A stretch of DNA of 64,000 nucleotides. It comes from Pseudomonas sp. FP1742 (GTDB lineage: Bacteria > Pseudomonadota > Gammaproteobacteria > Pseudomonadales > Pseudomonadaceae). Shown here piece by piece: positions 1 to 9,659 of this stretch. The notes beneath the pieces were generated by a model that made no database searches, had not been told where the DNA came from, and worked only from the letters and a program-made list of their open reading frames with translations. Each line of letters starts with the position of its first letter. Position 1 is the stretch's first letter. Made by a program: the position numbers and the translations under genes. The stretch covers positions 6,605,236 to 6,669,235 of the forward strand of contig NZ_CP117460.1 of NCBI RefSeq assembly GCF_030687145.1. The letters are read 5' to 3'.

Positions 1-56
1 TGCTCAATGCGTAACTCAATATCCCCGTTTCACGCGACATATGCTCCATGTAGCAC

Positions 57-2930
57 CTACGAGGTTTTTTCGTCCGCGCGTAACAGCTCGGCCAGGTCCG
101 CGGCCTCAACCGGACGGCTGATCCAATAGCCCTGCACTTCATCGCAGCGCTCGGCCTTGAGGAACTCCAGCTGCTCCGGTCGTTCGACGCCTTCAGCCAC
201 CACTTTCAGTGACAACCCGTGGGCCATCGCAATAATCGCCCGGGTGATCGCCGCGTCCTCGCTGCTCTCTCCCAGACCACGGATAAATGCCTGATCGATC
301 TTCACGTAATCCACGGGGATGCGCTTGAGGTAGCTCAGCGACGAATACCCGGTACCAAAATCGTCGATTGCCAGCTTCACCCCAAGGTCGCGCAACTGCT
401 GGAAGGTCGCGATGATGTGCTCGACGCTGTCCAGCAACTGGCTTTCGGTGAGTTCCAGTTCCAGGTAGTGCGGTGCCAGACCAGTCTCCTCCAGCACCTG
501 GCGCACGAGGCTAACCAGTTTCCCCTGACGCAATTGATGCACCGACAGATTGACCGACACCCGAATCGGCTCAAGTCCCTGACGCTGCCATTCACAGGCT
601 TGCCAACAGGCCTGTCGCAAAACGAACTCGCCGATAGCGTTGATCAGGCCGATTTCCTCGGCCAGACCAATGAAATCCCCCGGCGGCACTCGGCCCAGGG
701 CTGGGTGATCCCAGCGCACCAACGCCTCGGCGGCATTCAGCCGGCCGGTGGCGAGGCAGAGTTTCGGTTGATAAAACACCTTCAGTTGCTTTTCTTCGAT
801 GGCTTTGCGCAACTGGTTCTCAAATTGCAAACGCTCGAGCGTGCTGGCTTGCAGGCTGTCGGTGTAAAACTGGAAGTTGTTGCCGCCCAAGTGCTTGGCA
901 TGCTGCATGGCCATGTTCGACTGGCTGACCAGCGCGGATATCTCCCGCGCGGTGTCCGGCAACAGGCTGATGCCCATGGACGCGCTGACCACCAGTTCAT
1001 GTCCCTCGACGGTGATCGGCAAACGCAACTTGGTCGACAATCGGGTCGCCACCCGCGCCAGGCTCGACAGATTGCCGTAGGCATCGAACAGCACCGCAAA
1101 TTCATCGCCGGACAACCGGGCGATGGTGTCGGCTTCCGGCAGCGCATTGACCAGGCGGCGGGCCATTTTCTGCAACAGTTGATCGGCGATTTCGTGGCCG
1201 AGGCTGTCGTTGAGCAGTTTGAAGCGATCCAGATTGATGTGCAGCAACGCCAGGCTGCGCCGACCGCCCTGACGCACCCGCTGATGAGCTTCTCGCAGCC
1301 GCTCGCGAAACAACGAACGGTTGGCCAGCCCAGTGAGCTCGTCGTAATGGGTGAGGTAGCGCATGCGTTCTTCGGATTCACGCCGAGCGGAAAGATCGGC
1401 GAAGAAGCCAACGATATGGCTGACATTTCCCCGAGCATCACGTACGGCATTCAGTTGCAGCCATTGCGGATACAACTCGCCGTTCTTGCGGGTTTCGACC
1501 AATTCACCCTGCCAACTACCGTGCTGCTCCAGCGCCTGACGAATCGCTGCGTAATGCCGACGGGCATCGCGGCTGCAGGGCAAATCGACCACATTGCGCC
1601 CGAGCATGTCGTCGATTTCATAGCCGGTCACCCGACTGAAAGCCTGATTGACCGCGATCAGTGCGTAATTCGGGTCGAAAATCACGATGCCTTCGCTGGC
1701 GGCCTCGAATACCGTCGCCGCCAGTTGACGCTGCTCTTCCAGGCCCTTGCTGGCACTGATATCGCGACGGGTGCCGACCATGCGGATCACCCGGCCGTTT
1801 TCGCTGCGCTCGACCGCTCGACCGCGGTCCTCGATCCAGACCCAGTGGCCATCGCCATGTCGCACCCTGTACTCGATCTGATAATCCTCGGTGCGGCCCT
1901 TCAAATGCTCGACCAGCGCCCGCTTCAGCGCTGGCAAGTCGTCGGGGTGCAGCCTCGGTTTAAGGTGGCGGAGCATTGCCGTCACGTATTCCGGCTCCAG
2001 CCCGAACAACTCCTGAAGCTGGGTGTGATGGACTTCGTCGGTCTGCAGGTTCCAGTCCCACAAACCGAGCTCGCTCGCCTTTAACGCCAGCGCCAGCCGC
2101 GCTTCGCTCTTGCTCAAGGCCTGATTGGCCGCGTCCAGCTCCAGACTGCGCAGGGCGACCCGATTTTCGAGGTCGACCTGGGTTTCGCGCAATTCGTCTT
2201 CGGCGCGGCGACGCTGGTCGATTTCCCTGGCCAGTTCGTGATTGAGCTGATCGCTGCGACTTTGCGCCTGCTGCAAGTGTTCGATCAGCGCCTGATTTTG
2301 AAAGCGCCGCAGCAACCCTTGGTCGATCAGCCTATTGACCTGCCAGGCGACCACGCTCAACGAGCCCAGTAGAATCAGCCCGAACCAGCCCCAGCCCTGC
2401 TCTTGTTCATCGCCGCCCCAGAACAGATAGCCGATGGCTGGCAACAGACAAGGCAAGGTAAAGGACAGAAAAGCCGGCAGGCTGACCGCATAAGCAACGC
2501 TGGCCGAGAGGGCCGCGGCGCCGATCAGGCCGAACACCCAGGCCTGCTGCATGAAATTGTCAGCGGGCACCAGTGCAATGCCGGCACCGGCCAGAGTCAG
2601 GCCAGTCATCGCCGAACCGAGCAGGAACATGCGACGCCAGATCGGATGGGCCTGACGGTTGGGAATCGCCGAATCGAAGGCCGCGACCTGAATCACCCGC
2701 AACGCCACCAGCGACAATAACCAGATCAGCCAGACACTGACCACGAAGTAGCGCTGTGGGCTCCAGAGCAACCCGGCGCAGACCAGACCGTTGATCAACA
2801 TGAATAGCGTCGGCAAGAGTGAGCCCTGATACAGCAGACGCGTGCGTTCGACCGCCATCTCCATGGCGTACTGTTTGCGGATAGCCCGAGGCTCCACGGA
2901 GGGGCCCGACAGGTCGGAGCTGAGGGTCAT
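57..2930 (-). CDS. Membrane-anchored PAS-PAS-GGDEF-EAL cyclic-di-GMP protein
   Basis: Protein of 957 residues. The first ~200 residues are hydrophobic with about six membrane segments, then a coiled-coil linker (~215-290), a PAS domain (~290-405, WIEDRG region), a second PAS (~410-530), a GGDEF domain (~540-700) and an EAL domain (~710-950). The EAL domain keeps EALVRW and DDFGTGYSSL with KIDQAF, the features of an active c-di-GMP phosphodiesterase. The cyclase motif reads SGDEF rather than GGDEF, and I see no RxxD inhibitory site before it, so cyclase activity is doubtful. The chosen ATG (MTLSSDLSG) lies 60 bases inside a longer reading frame that begins with an implausible basic stretch. 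It is monocistronic and divergent from uvrD. Function as a c-di-GMP sensor/hydrolase is inferred from the domains; the signal is unknown. Confidence 0.9.
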   Translation of the reverse strand: MTLSSDLSGPSVEPRAIRKQYAMEMAVERTRLLYQGSLLPTLFMLINGLVCAGLLWSPQRYFVVSVWLIWLLSLVALRVIQVAAFDSAIPNRQAHPIWRRMFLLGSAMTGLTLAGAGIALVPADNFMQQAWVFGLIGAAALSASVAYAVSLPAFLSFTLPCLLPAIGYLFWGGDEQEQGWGWFGLILLGSLSVVAWQVNRLIDQGLLRRFQNQALIEHLQQAQSRSDQLNHELAREIDQRRRAEDELRETQVDLENRVALRSLELDAANQALSKSEARLALALKASELGLWDWNLQTDEVHHTQLQELFGLEPEYVTAMLRHLKPRLHPDDLPALKRALVEHLKGRTEDYQIEYRVRHGDGHWVWIEDRGRAVERSENGRVIRMVGTRRDISASKGLEEQRQLAATVFEAASEGIVIFDPNYALIAVNQAFSRVTGYEIDDMLGRNVVDLPCSRDARRHYAAIRQALEQHGSWQGELVETRKNGELYPQWLQLNAVRDARGNVSHIVGFFADLSARRESEERMRYLTHYDELTGLANRSLFRERLREAHQRVRQGGRRSLALLHINLDRFKLLNDSLGHEIADQLLQKMARRLVNALPEADTIARLSGDEFAVLFDAYGNLSSLARVATRLSTKLRLPITVEGHELVVSASMGISLLPDTAREISALVSQSNMAMQHAKHLGGNNFQFYTDSLQASTLERLQFENQLRKAIEEKQLKVFYQPKLCLATGRLNAAEALVRWDHPALGRVPPGDFIGLAEEIGLINAIGEFVLRQACWQACEWQRQGLEPIRVSVNLSVHQLRQGKLVSLVRQVLEETGLAPHYLELELTESQLLDSVEHIIATFQQLRDLGVKLAIDDFGTGYSSLSYLKRIPVDYVKIDQAFIRGLGESSEDAAITRAIIAMAHGLSLKVVAEGVERPEQLEFLKAERCDEVQGYWISRPVEAADLAELLRADEKTS

Positions 2931-3152
2931 AGGCGATGTTCTTGTTCTTATAATGAGCAGGTGAGCCCGAATTGGGGACCGAGCATACACAAGCAGATGC
3001 CCGGACCAAACTGCCTCAAGTCATAAAATAGACGAAAGTTTAAGCCAACCGCACCGACGCAAAAGCCGCCAGACGAGCCCCGCCCATGCGTGCAGCCAAT
3101 GACCGACCGGTCGTCATCGGTGCTTCTTTCATCGGCTAATGCAAAGCTCGGT

Positions 3153-3181
3153 TTGCCCGGTGTGACGGCGCACCCTAGAAT
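3153..3181 (+). promoter_or_regulatory. Candidate sigma-70 promoter of uvrD
   Basis: TTGCCC at 3153-3158 and TAGAAT at 3176-3181 are separated by 17 bases. The ATG of uvrD follows only 6 bases after the -10, so a transcript from this promoter would have essentially no leader. No Shine-Dalgarno sequence is visible before the ATG. Seen in sequence only. Confidence 0.4.
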
Positions 3182-3187
3182 GCCCCG

Positions 3188-5371
3188 ATGCGCGATGATC
3201 TCTCCCTTCTGCTGAACTCCCTCAACGATGCCCAACGCCAGGCCGTAGCTGCCTCCGTGGGTCGTCAGTTGGTCCTGGCCGGTGCTGGCTCCGGTAAAAC
3301 CCGAGTGCTGGTGCACCGTATCGCCTGGTTGATCCAGGTCGAAAACGCCTCGCCCCACTCCATTCTGTCGGTGACCTTCACCAACAAGGCCGCTGCCGAG
3401 ATGCGTCATCGCATCGAGCAGTTGATGGGTATCAACCCGGCCGGCATGTGGGTCGGCACCTTCCACGGCCTGGCACACCGCTTATTGCGGGCGCACTGGC
3501 AAGAAGCCGGCCTGAGCCAGACCTTCCAGATTCTCGACAGTGACGACCAGCAACGGCTGGTCAAGCGGGTGATCCGTGAACTGGGCCTGGACGAGCAACG
3601 CTGGCCCGCCCGACAGGCCCAGTGGTTCATCAACGGGCAGAAAGACGAAGGTCTGCGGCCGCAACATATCCAGGCCAGCGGCGATCTGTTCCTGGCGACC
3701 ATGCGCAGCATTTATGAAGCCTACGAGGCTGCATGCCTGCGCGCCGGCGTCATCGACTTCTCCGAACTGCTGCTGCGCGCCCTCGACTTGTGGCGCGATC
3801 ATCCGGGCCTGCTCGCCCATTATCAGAAACGCTTCCGACACATTCTGGTGGACGAGTTCCAGGACACCAACGCCGTGCAGTACGCCTGGTTGCGTCTGCT
3901 GGCCAAGGGCGGCGACAGCCTGATGGTGGTCGGCGATGACGATCAGTCGATCTATGGCTGGCGCGGCGCGAAAATCGAGAATATCTATCAGTATTCCGAC
4001 GATTTCCCGGATGCCGAGATCATTCGTCTGGAGCAAAACTACCGCTCCACCGCCGGGATCCTCAAGGCTGCCAACGCCCTGATCGCCAACAACACCGGGC
4101 GCATGGGCAAAGAGCTGTGGACCGATGGCGGCGAAGGCGAAGCGATCAATCTGTATGCCGCGTTCAACGAACACGATGAAGCACGCTACGTGGTGGAAAC
4201 CATTGAAAGCGCGCTGAAAACCGGCTTGGCTCGCAGCGATATCGCGATTCTGTACCGTTCCAACGCCCAATCGCGCGTTTTGGAAGAAGCCTTGCTGCGC
4301 GAACGCATCCCGTACCGCATTTATGGCGGTCAGCGCTTCTTCGAACGGGCAGAAATCAAGAACGCCATGGCGTACCTGCGTTTGCTGGAAGGTCGTGGCA
4401 ACGACGCAGCCCTGGAGCGGGTGATCAACGTTCCGGCCCGTGGCATCGGCGAAAAAACCGTCGAAGCGATTCGCGATCATGCGCGCCACAGCGACGTGTC
4501 GATGTGGGAAGCCATGCGTCAGCTGGTGGCCAACAAGGGCCTGACCGGTCGCGCTGCCGGCGCCCTTGGGGCGTTTATGGAGCTGATCGAGAACCTCGCC
4601 GCCAAGTGCATGGAAATGCCGCTGCACCTGATGACCCAAACCGTCATCGAGCAATCGGGGCTGATTGCCTACCACCAGGCGGAAAAAGGCGAGAAAGGCC
4701 AGGCCCGGGTAGAAAACCTTGAGGAACTGGTCAGCGCCGCGCGCAACTTCGAAAACCCGGAAGAGGACGAAGAACAGTCGCCGCTGTCGGCGTTCCTCGG
4801 TCATGCCTCGCTGGAGGCCGGGGACACCCAGGCCGATGAGCACGAAGACAGCATTCAGCTAATGACTCTGCACAGCGCCAAGGGCCTGGAATTCCCTTAC
4901 GTGTTCCTGGTGGGCATGGAAGAAGGCCTGTTTCCGCACAAGATGAGCCTGGAAGAACCCGGGCGTCTTGAAGAAGAGCGTCGTCTGGCCTATGTCGGTA
5001 TCACTCGGGCGATGCAGAACCTGGTGCTGACTTATGCAGAAACCCGACGCCTGTACGGCAGCGAGACCTACAACAAGGTGTCGCGTTTCGTACGTGAAGT
5101 GCCGAAAGGTCTAATCCAGGAAGTACGACTGTCCAACAGCGTCAGCCGTCCGTTCGGTGGTGGACAGCAGCAGAGTTCCAGCAGCCTGTTCGGCGGCAGC
5201 GAGATCCCGGACACTGGGTTCAGCCTCGGCCAGACTGTGCGGCACTCGGTGTTCGGCGACGGCGTGATCCTGAATTTCGAAGGCGCCGGCGCTCAGGCGC
5301 GGGTGCAGGTGAACTTCAGCGAAGGCAGCAAGTGGCTGATGCTGGGTTACGCCAAGCTGGAAGCGATCTAA
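3188..5371 (+). CDS. uvrD: DNA helicase II UvrD
   Basis: A 727-residue superfamily 1A 3'-5' DNA helicase, the size expected for UvrD. Walker A AGAGSGKT lies at residues 31-38, followed by the TFTNKAA motif, a VDEFQDTN Walker B, GDDDQSIYGWRGA, the LEQNYRS motif and near the C-terminus LMTLHSAKGLEFP and VGITRA. The final residues form the Tudor-like tail (GQTVRHSVFGDGVILN) that contacts RNA polymerase in this family. Known family role: unwinding in nucleotide excision repair and mismatch repair, and clearing RecA filaments or stalled polymerase. It is a single gene followed by a REP pair. The start at 3188 agrees with the family N-terminus. Confidence 0.97.
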   Translation: MRDDLSLLLNSLNDAQRQAVAASVGRQLVLAGAGSGKTRVLVHRIAWLIQVENASPHSILSVTFTNKAAAEMRHRIEQLMGINPAGMWVGTFHGLAHRLLRAHWQEAGLSQTFQILDSDDQQRLVKRVIRELGLDEQRWPARQAQWFINGQKDEGLRPQHIQASGDLFLATMRSIYEAYEAACLRAGVIDFSELLLRALDLWRDHPGLLAHYQKRFRHILVDEFQDTNAVQYAWLRLLAKGGDSLMVVGDDDQSIYGWRGAKIENIYQYSDDFPDAEIIRLEQNYRSTAGILKAANALIANNTGRMGKELWTDGGEGEAINLYAAFNEHDEARYVVETIESALKTGLARSDIAILYRSNAQSRVLEEALLRERIPYRIYGGQRFFERAEIKNAMAYLRLLEGRGNDAALERVINVPARGIGEKTVEAIRDHARHSDVSMWEAMRQLVANKGLTGRAAGALGAFMELIENLAAKCMEMPLHLMTQTVIEQSGLIAYHQAEKGEKGQARVENLEELVSAARNFENPEEDEEQSPLSAFLGHASLEAGDTQADEHEDSIQLMTLHSAKGLEFPYVFLVGMEEGLFPHKMSLEEPGRLEEERRLAYVGITRAMQNLVLTYAETRRLYGSETYNKVSRFVREVPKGLIQEVRLSNSVSRPFGGGQQQSSSSLFGGSEIPDTGFSLGQTVRHSVFGDGVILNFEGAGAQARVQVNFSEGSKWLMLGYAKLEAI

Positions 5372-5389
5372 AGCCCGCCAGTGATTCAA

Positions 5390-5479
5390 TGTGGGAGCGG
5401 GCTTGTTCGCGAAGGCCGCAACGCGGTTTGTCAGGAACACCGCGTTATCGTTCTTCGCGAGCAAGCCCGCTCCCACAGG
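5390..5479. repeat. REP inverted pair
   Basis: Two copies of the pseudomonad REP element in opposite orientation (5390-5416 and 5453-5479; core GTGGGAGCGGGCTTG and its complement), with a ~36-base spacer. It lies 19 bases after the uvrD stop and may protect the mRNA 3' end. Confidence 0.85.
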
Positions 5480-5659
5480 ACTCATCGTCCTACAGAACTT
5501 ATCCACTCCTCCTACAGACCAAAGTTAACAGGCCCTATTGCGCTGACTGAAGCTGAACAGAACCTGTCAGGCAAAAGCCCGAAACACTCTGCCGCTAGCC
5601 AGTGACACTTCAGCTGTGCAACATGGCGCGCGTGCCATCCACAAATGGGAATTCCCTTT

Positions 5660-6532
5660 ATGAAACGTTTTCTTAGCATCGCCATGGCGTTGTGCATCGG
5701 CCTGACGATGAGCCTGGACGCCAACGCCAAACGCTTTGGTGGCGGCAAGAGTGTCGGCGCTGCGCCGACTCACCAGACCAGCCAAATGGCTCCTTCTTCT
5801 CCTGGCGTGGGCGGCGCAGCCGCCACTGCCGGTGCGGCCGGTGCCGCTGGCGCTGCCGCCAAGGCCGGCGGTGCTTCGCGCTGGCTCGGCCCTCTGGCCG
5901 GTATCGCGGCCGGTGGCCTGCTGGCCTCCATGTTCATGGGCGGCGGCTTCCAGGGCATGCAGATCTTCGACATCCTGATCATGGCGGTCATCGCCTTCCT
6001 GATCTTCCGCTTCATCGCCGCTCGTCGTCGCAAGCAGCAGGAGCACCTGGCCCCGGCCGGCGCGCCGATGCAACGTGAAGTGTTCGAGCAGAAGCCCGCC
6101 ATGGGTTCGATCTTCGGCGGTTCGGCTGCACCTGCTGCCGCTCGTCCGGTGATCAATGCTCCAGCCTGGTTCAACGAAGAGCGTTTCGTCGAAGCGGCCC
6201 GCAACCACTTCCAGTCCCTGCAGCAACATTGGGACGCCAACGAAATGGACAAGATCGCCGAGTTCGTGACCCCGCAGTTGCTGGAGTTCCTCAAGCGCGA
6301 ACGTGCCGACCTGGGTGATGGCTTCCAGTCGACCTACATCGATAACCTCCATGTTCAGCTGGACGGCGTTGATGACCGTGCAGACAAGACCATCGCCACC
6401 CTGACCTTCAGCGGCGTGTCGAAGACCTCGCGTTTCGACCAGGGCGAAGTGTTCAGCGAAAGCTGGAACATGGAGCGTCCACAGGGCGAAAACCAGCCTT
6501 GGCTGGTAGCGGGTATCCGCCAGAACGCCTGA
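5660..6532 (+). CDS. Exported Tim44-domain protein
   Basis: A 290-residue protein. It begins with a signal peptide (MKRFLSIAMALCIGLT, cleavage near DANA-K), then a low-complexity Ala/Gly region (~40-75), one or two membrane segments (~80-125, LAGIAAGGLLASMFMG and IFDILIMAVIAFLIF) and a C-terminal Tim44-like (MMCT) domain (~165-285, ending EVFSESWNMERP). This family is common in Proteobacteria next to the membrane, but its role there is not established; the name comes from the mitochondrial import motor. The start is the ATG that opens the signal peptide, not the in-frame ATG 15 bases upstream. A strong terminator follows. Confidence 0.85.
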   Translation: MKRFLSIAMALCIGLTMSLDANAKRFGGGKSVGAAPTHQTSQMAPSSPGVGGAAATAGAAGAAGAAAKAGGASRWLGPLAGIAAGGLLASMFMGGGFQGMQIFDILIMAVIAFLIFRFIAARRRKQQEHLAPAGAPMQREVFEQKPAMGSIFGGSAAPAAARPVINAPAWFNEERFVEAARNHFQSLQQHWDANEMDKIAEFVTPQLLEFLKRERADLGDGFQSTYIDNLHVQLDGVDDRADKTIATLTFSGVSKTSRFDQGEVFSESWNMERPQGENQPWLVAGIRQNA

Positions 6533-6560
6533 GTCGTCTCGCGTTAAACCTGTTGCAATA

Positions 6561-6592
6561 AAAACCCCAGCCCAGGCTGGGGTTTTCTATTT
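6561..6592 (+). terminator. Rho-independent terminator after the Tim44-domain gene
   Basis: The stem AAAACCCCAGCC / GGCTGGGGTTTT has a two-base loop, with T-rich sequence after it (TTTTCTATTT). It lies 28 bases after the stop codon. Confidence 0.9.
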
Positions 6593-6667
6593 CACGGTTG
6601 CATCTATAGCGAGCTACTGTATAAACCGCCCAACTTAACCGCGCCATCAAGCAAGAGGATCCCGGAC

Positions 6668-7075
6668 GTGGAAGAAATCATCGAACAACTGCGTGAAGCC
6701 AACGAACCGGTACCGGTCCCCTTGGAGTTGCCCGACGAAGATCTGCTGGTAGAAATCGAAGAACAACTGTTCATCGATATTCCCTTCGTATTCAGAGAGT
6801 TCCTGCTGACCGTCAGCGATGTGGTCTATGGCAGCCTGGAGCCGGTGACCGTCACCGACCCACAATCCCACACCTATCTGCCGGATGTTGCCGCCAACGC
6901 CTGGGATGCTGGCGTTGATCGCAGCCTGATCCCGATCTGCCAGGACGGCGACAACTACTACTGCGTCGAAGAAGACGGCACGGTGGTGCTGTGGCTGGCC
7001 GAAGAAGAATTGCTCGCCGAAGAAACCTGGGAGTCGGTCTGGCACTGGGCGCGGGACGTCTGGCTGGAAAGCTGA
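6668..7075 (+). CDS. SMI1/KNR4 family protein
   Basis: A 135-residue acidic protein with the SMI1/KNR4 (SUKH) fold signatures: an N-terminal acidic segment, then IPFVFREFLLTVSD, and a C-terminal VEEDGTVVLWLAEEEL that resembles the fold's final strands. It starts with GTG at 6668, supported by an AGAGGA ribosome site 8 bases upstream. SUKH proteins are often immunity proteins against contact-dependent toxins or simple binding modules, but no toxin gene lies next to it here, so the role is open. It ends 21 bases before the convergent antiporter gene. Confidence 0.75.
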   Translation: MEEIIEQLREANEPVPVPLELPDEDLLVEIEEQLFIDIPFVFREFLLTVSDVVYGSLEPVTVTDPQSHTYLPDVAANAWDAGVDRSLIPICQDGDNYYCVEEDGTVVLWLAEEELLAEETWESVWHWARDVWLES

Positions 7076-7096
7076 TCCGTGTGATCCGCTACGAGG

Positions 7097-8860
7097 TCAA
7101 TGCCCGGACGAATCCTTGTGGTTGTCCAGGGTTTCCAGCAAGGCCACCTGCATCCGCGTATGCACGCGGATGAACCAGCGCCAAAGCAGCGCCGCCACGG
7201 CGGCCGCAACGACGGCGATGAGCACCAGCAACTTGTTGGTCGGCAGAATACTGGCCGACAAGGCTGCCAATAGCAGGAAAATCACCAGCAGCGAGAGGAT
7301 CGGGATCACTTCGGCGATCACCCGACGCACTCGCTGTGTGTGGCGGCCAGCCATCTCCGCCTTCACTCCCATTTCTGCCAGCAGCATCGACAGCGCCTTG
7401 AGCTTGCGATAAGCCGCGATCAGGAACGGCAGCGACAACAGCAATGCCCCGCCCCAGATCAACGCTTTCTGCCAGCTCGGGTCGCTGATCCAGTCCTGCA
7501 GGTAAACGGACATGCGCGCGGCGAAGAAGGCGCCCGATAGAAAGATCGCAACCACCAGCGCCAAATTGACCCCCACCTGCAACAGAATCCGCCGAATCAT
7601 CGACGCCAACAGCGCGCCCTCACCCTGCGGCTGGATGCTGCGCAGCCATTCGCCATACATCCCCAGCACGCGGCTCAGACGCTGCGGCATCACGGCAGCA
7701 AGCTTGATCGACAGCGGATCGGCCGCGCGGATCAGATAGGGCGTCAGCAGCGTGGTGATCACCGAGACGGCCACAGCCACCGGATAGAGAAAGCTGCTGG
7801 TGACCTGCAGCGTCATGCCCAGCGCCGCGATGATGAAAGAGAATTCGCCAATCTGTGAAAGCCCCATCCCCACGCGCAGTGAGGTGCGTCCATCATTGCC
7901 GGCGATAAACGCGCCGAGGCCGCAGGACAGCATCTTGCCCAGCACTACGGCCACAGTGATCACCGCAATCGGCCAGGCGTATTGCAGCAGAATCATCGGG
8001 TCGAGCATCAGGCCGATGGCGACGAAGAAGATCGCACTGAACAAGTCGCGAACCGGCTCGATCAGCTGCTCGATCTTCAGCAGTTGGCGTGATTCGGCCA
8101 TGATCGCGCCGATCAGGAATGCGCCGAGGACCATGCTGTATTCAAGTTTGACCACCAGCAGGCAGAAGCCGAAACACAGGCCCAGCACGGTGATCAGTAG
8201 CATCTCGTTGCTTTCGAATTTCGCCACATAGGCCAGTAGTCGCGGCACCAGCAGGATGCCGATGACCAGTGCGACAATCATGAACAGGGAAAGCTTGCCG
8301 ACCGTGGAAAACACTTCGCCGGAACTGACGGTGCCGCTGACCGCGATGCTCGACAGCAGCGCGATGATGCCAATGCCGAGGATGTCTTCGACGATCAGAA
8401 CGCCGAAGATCAATTGCGCAAAACGCTCGTTCTTCATTTTCAGATCGTTGAGCGCCTTGACGATGATGGTGGTCGAGGAAATCGCCAGGATCGCGCCGAG
8501 GAACAGCGAGTCCATGGTATTCCAGTCGAACCAGCGGCCGATTTCGTAGCCGATCCAGATCATCAGGACGATTTCCAGGAAGGCCGCGATAAACGCCGTG
8601 GCGCCGACCTTGAACAGCTTGCGCAGGCTGAATTCCAGCCCCAGGCAGAACATCAGGAAAATCACCCCGAGCTCGGCGAGGGTCTTGATGGTTTCTTCGT
8701 CGTGAATCAGGCCGAACGGCGGTGTGTGCGGACCGATGATGAAGCCGGCGACGATGTAACCCAGCACCACCGGTTGTTTGAGACGGTGAAAGAGCACGGT
8801 CACCACACCCGCGATCAACATGATCACTGCCAGATCCTGAATGAAACTGATGGCATGCAT
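7097..8860 (-). CDS. CPA2-family monovalent cation:proton antiporter
   Basis: A 587-residue protein with about 12 N-terminal membrane segments of the Na+/H+ exchanger (CPA2, KefB/YbaL-like) type: VVLGYIVAGFIIGPHTPP, LGLEFSLRKL, STTIIVKAL and SQIGEFSFI are characteristic. The C-terminal ~200 residues contain three further hydrophobic segments and no RCK/TrkA-N nucleotide-binding domain, which sets it apart from KefB and KefC. The start MHAISFIQDL is preceded by AGGAG at good spacing; the much longer frame upstream has no such site. Probable role is K+ or Na+ for H+ exchange at the inner membrane; substrate is not determinable from sequence. Confidence 0.88.
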   Translation of the reverse strand: MHAISFIQDLAVIMLIAGVVTVLFHRLKQPVVLGYIVAGFIIGPHTPPFGLIHDEETIKTLAELGVIFLMFCLGLEFSLRKLFKVGATAFIAAFLEIVLMIWIGYEIGRWFDWNTMDSLFLGAILAISSTTIIVKALNDLKMKNERFAQLIFGVLIVEDILGIGIIALLSSIAVSGTVSSGEVFSTVGKLSLFMIVALVIGILLVPRLLAYVAKFESNEMLLITVLGLCFGFCLLVVKLEYSMVLGAFLIGAIMAESRQLLKIEQLIEPVRDLFSAIFFVAIGLMLDPMILLQYAWPIAVITVAVVLGKMLSCGLGAFIAGNDGRTSLRVGMGLSQIGEFSFIIAALGMTLQVTSSFLYPVAVAVSVITTLLTPYLIRAADPLSIKLAAVMPQRLSRVLGMYGEWLRSIQPQGEGALLASMIRRILLQVGVNLALVVAIFLSGAFFAARMSVYLQDWISDPSWQKALIWGGALLLSLPFLIAAYRKLKALSMLLAEMGVKAEMAGRHTQRVRRVIAEVIPILSLLVIFLLLAALSASILPTNKLLVLIAVVAAAVAALLWRWFIRVHTRMQVALLETLDNHKDSSGH

Positions 8861-9064
8861 GGTGTGTGGCTCCTGGCGGACGGGCTTTTGAAGGGTAACA
8901 CCGCGACTTCCGGCGGGAAGACGGTGCAATATATGGAAACAGATCGCTTCGGGCGTGACGGCGGCCCCCCGCCCGGCGTCCCGATAACTGTTGGTTTGAA
9001 AAACACCGACAAGCACCCACAGAGGTGTGACCCCGAAACCCTGCCTTGAACCCGTGAGTACGTT

Positions 9065-9547
9065 ATGGAACCCGGAAACGCCCAGCTGTCGATGACGGTA
9101 TTGATGACCCCCGACATGGCCAACTTCTCTGGCAATGTCCACGGCGGCACCCTGCTCAAATACCTCGATGAAGTGGCCTACGCTTGCGCCAGCCGGTATG
9201 CCGGCCGTTACGTGGTGACCTTGTCGGTAGATCAGGTGATCTTCCGCGAGCCGATTCACGTCGGCGAGTTGGTGACCTTTCTGGCCTCGGTCAACTACAC
9301 CGGCAATACCTCGATGGAGGTGGGCATCAAGGTCGTGACCGAGAACATTCGCGAGCGCTCGGTGCGCCATACCAACAGCTGCTTCTTCACCATGGTCGCG
9401 GTGGATGACCAGCGCAAACCGGCCGCCGTCCCGCCGCTGCAACCGCAGAACAGTGAGGATAAGCGTCGATACATGCAGGCCCAGCAGCGTCGGCAGATTC
9501 GTCAGGAGCTGGAAAAGCGCTATCAGGAAATCAAGGGCGACGCCTGA
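9065..9547 (+). CDS. Acyl-CoA thioesterase (hotdog fold, YciA/BFIT type)
   Basis: A 160-residue single hotdog domain. The segment NFSGNVHGGTLLKYLDEVAY carries the conserved HGG turn followed by the catalytic Asp in LDEVA, as in acyl-CoA hydrolases. SVDQVIFREPIHVGELV and NTSMEVGIKV are further family strands. It hydrolyses acyl-CoA to free acid and CoA; chain-length preference cannot be read. Transcribed divergently from the antiporter. Confidence 0.9.
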   Translation: MEPGNAQLSMTVLMTPDMANFSGNVHGGTLLKYLDEVAYACASRYAGRYVVTLSVDQVIFREPIHVGELVTFLASVNYTGNTSMEVGIKVVTENIRERSVRHTNSCFFTMVAVDDQRKPAAVPPLQPQNSEDKRRYMQAQQRRQIRQELEKRYQEIKGDA

Positions 9548-9576
9548 GCAGAAAGTTATCCCGCGCTCTTCAGACC

Positions 9577-9646
9577 GCTATCGCGAGCAGGCTCGCTCCC
9601 ACAGGTACAGCGATAACTCTGTGGGAGCGAGCCTGCTCGCGATTGG
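9577..9646. repeat. REP inverted pair
   Basis: Inverted copies at 9577-9603 and 9620-9646 of the variant with GAGCGAGCCTGCTCGCGA, 16-base spacer, between the convergent thioesterase and pdxY genes. Confidence 0.85.
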
Positions 9647-9659
9647 GATAACCCCCCGA

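Noticed and set aside
219..2084. Long plus-strand open frame of 621 codons opposite the GGDEF/EAL gene
   Set aside because: It is the GC-rich complementary shadow of a gene with clear domains, has no family motifs and no ribosome site.
3482..4843. Minus-strand frame of 453 codons inside uvrD
   Set aside because: It is a shadow frame; uvrD carries all helicase motifs on the other strand.
5390..5479. Inverted repeats considered as ends of an insertion sequence or CRISPR-like array
   Set aside because: No transposase or target duplication is present, and the pairs are short REP palindromes seen at eight places; no array with regular spacers exists.
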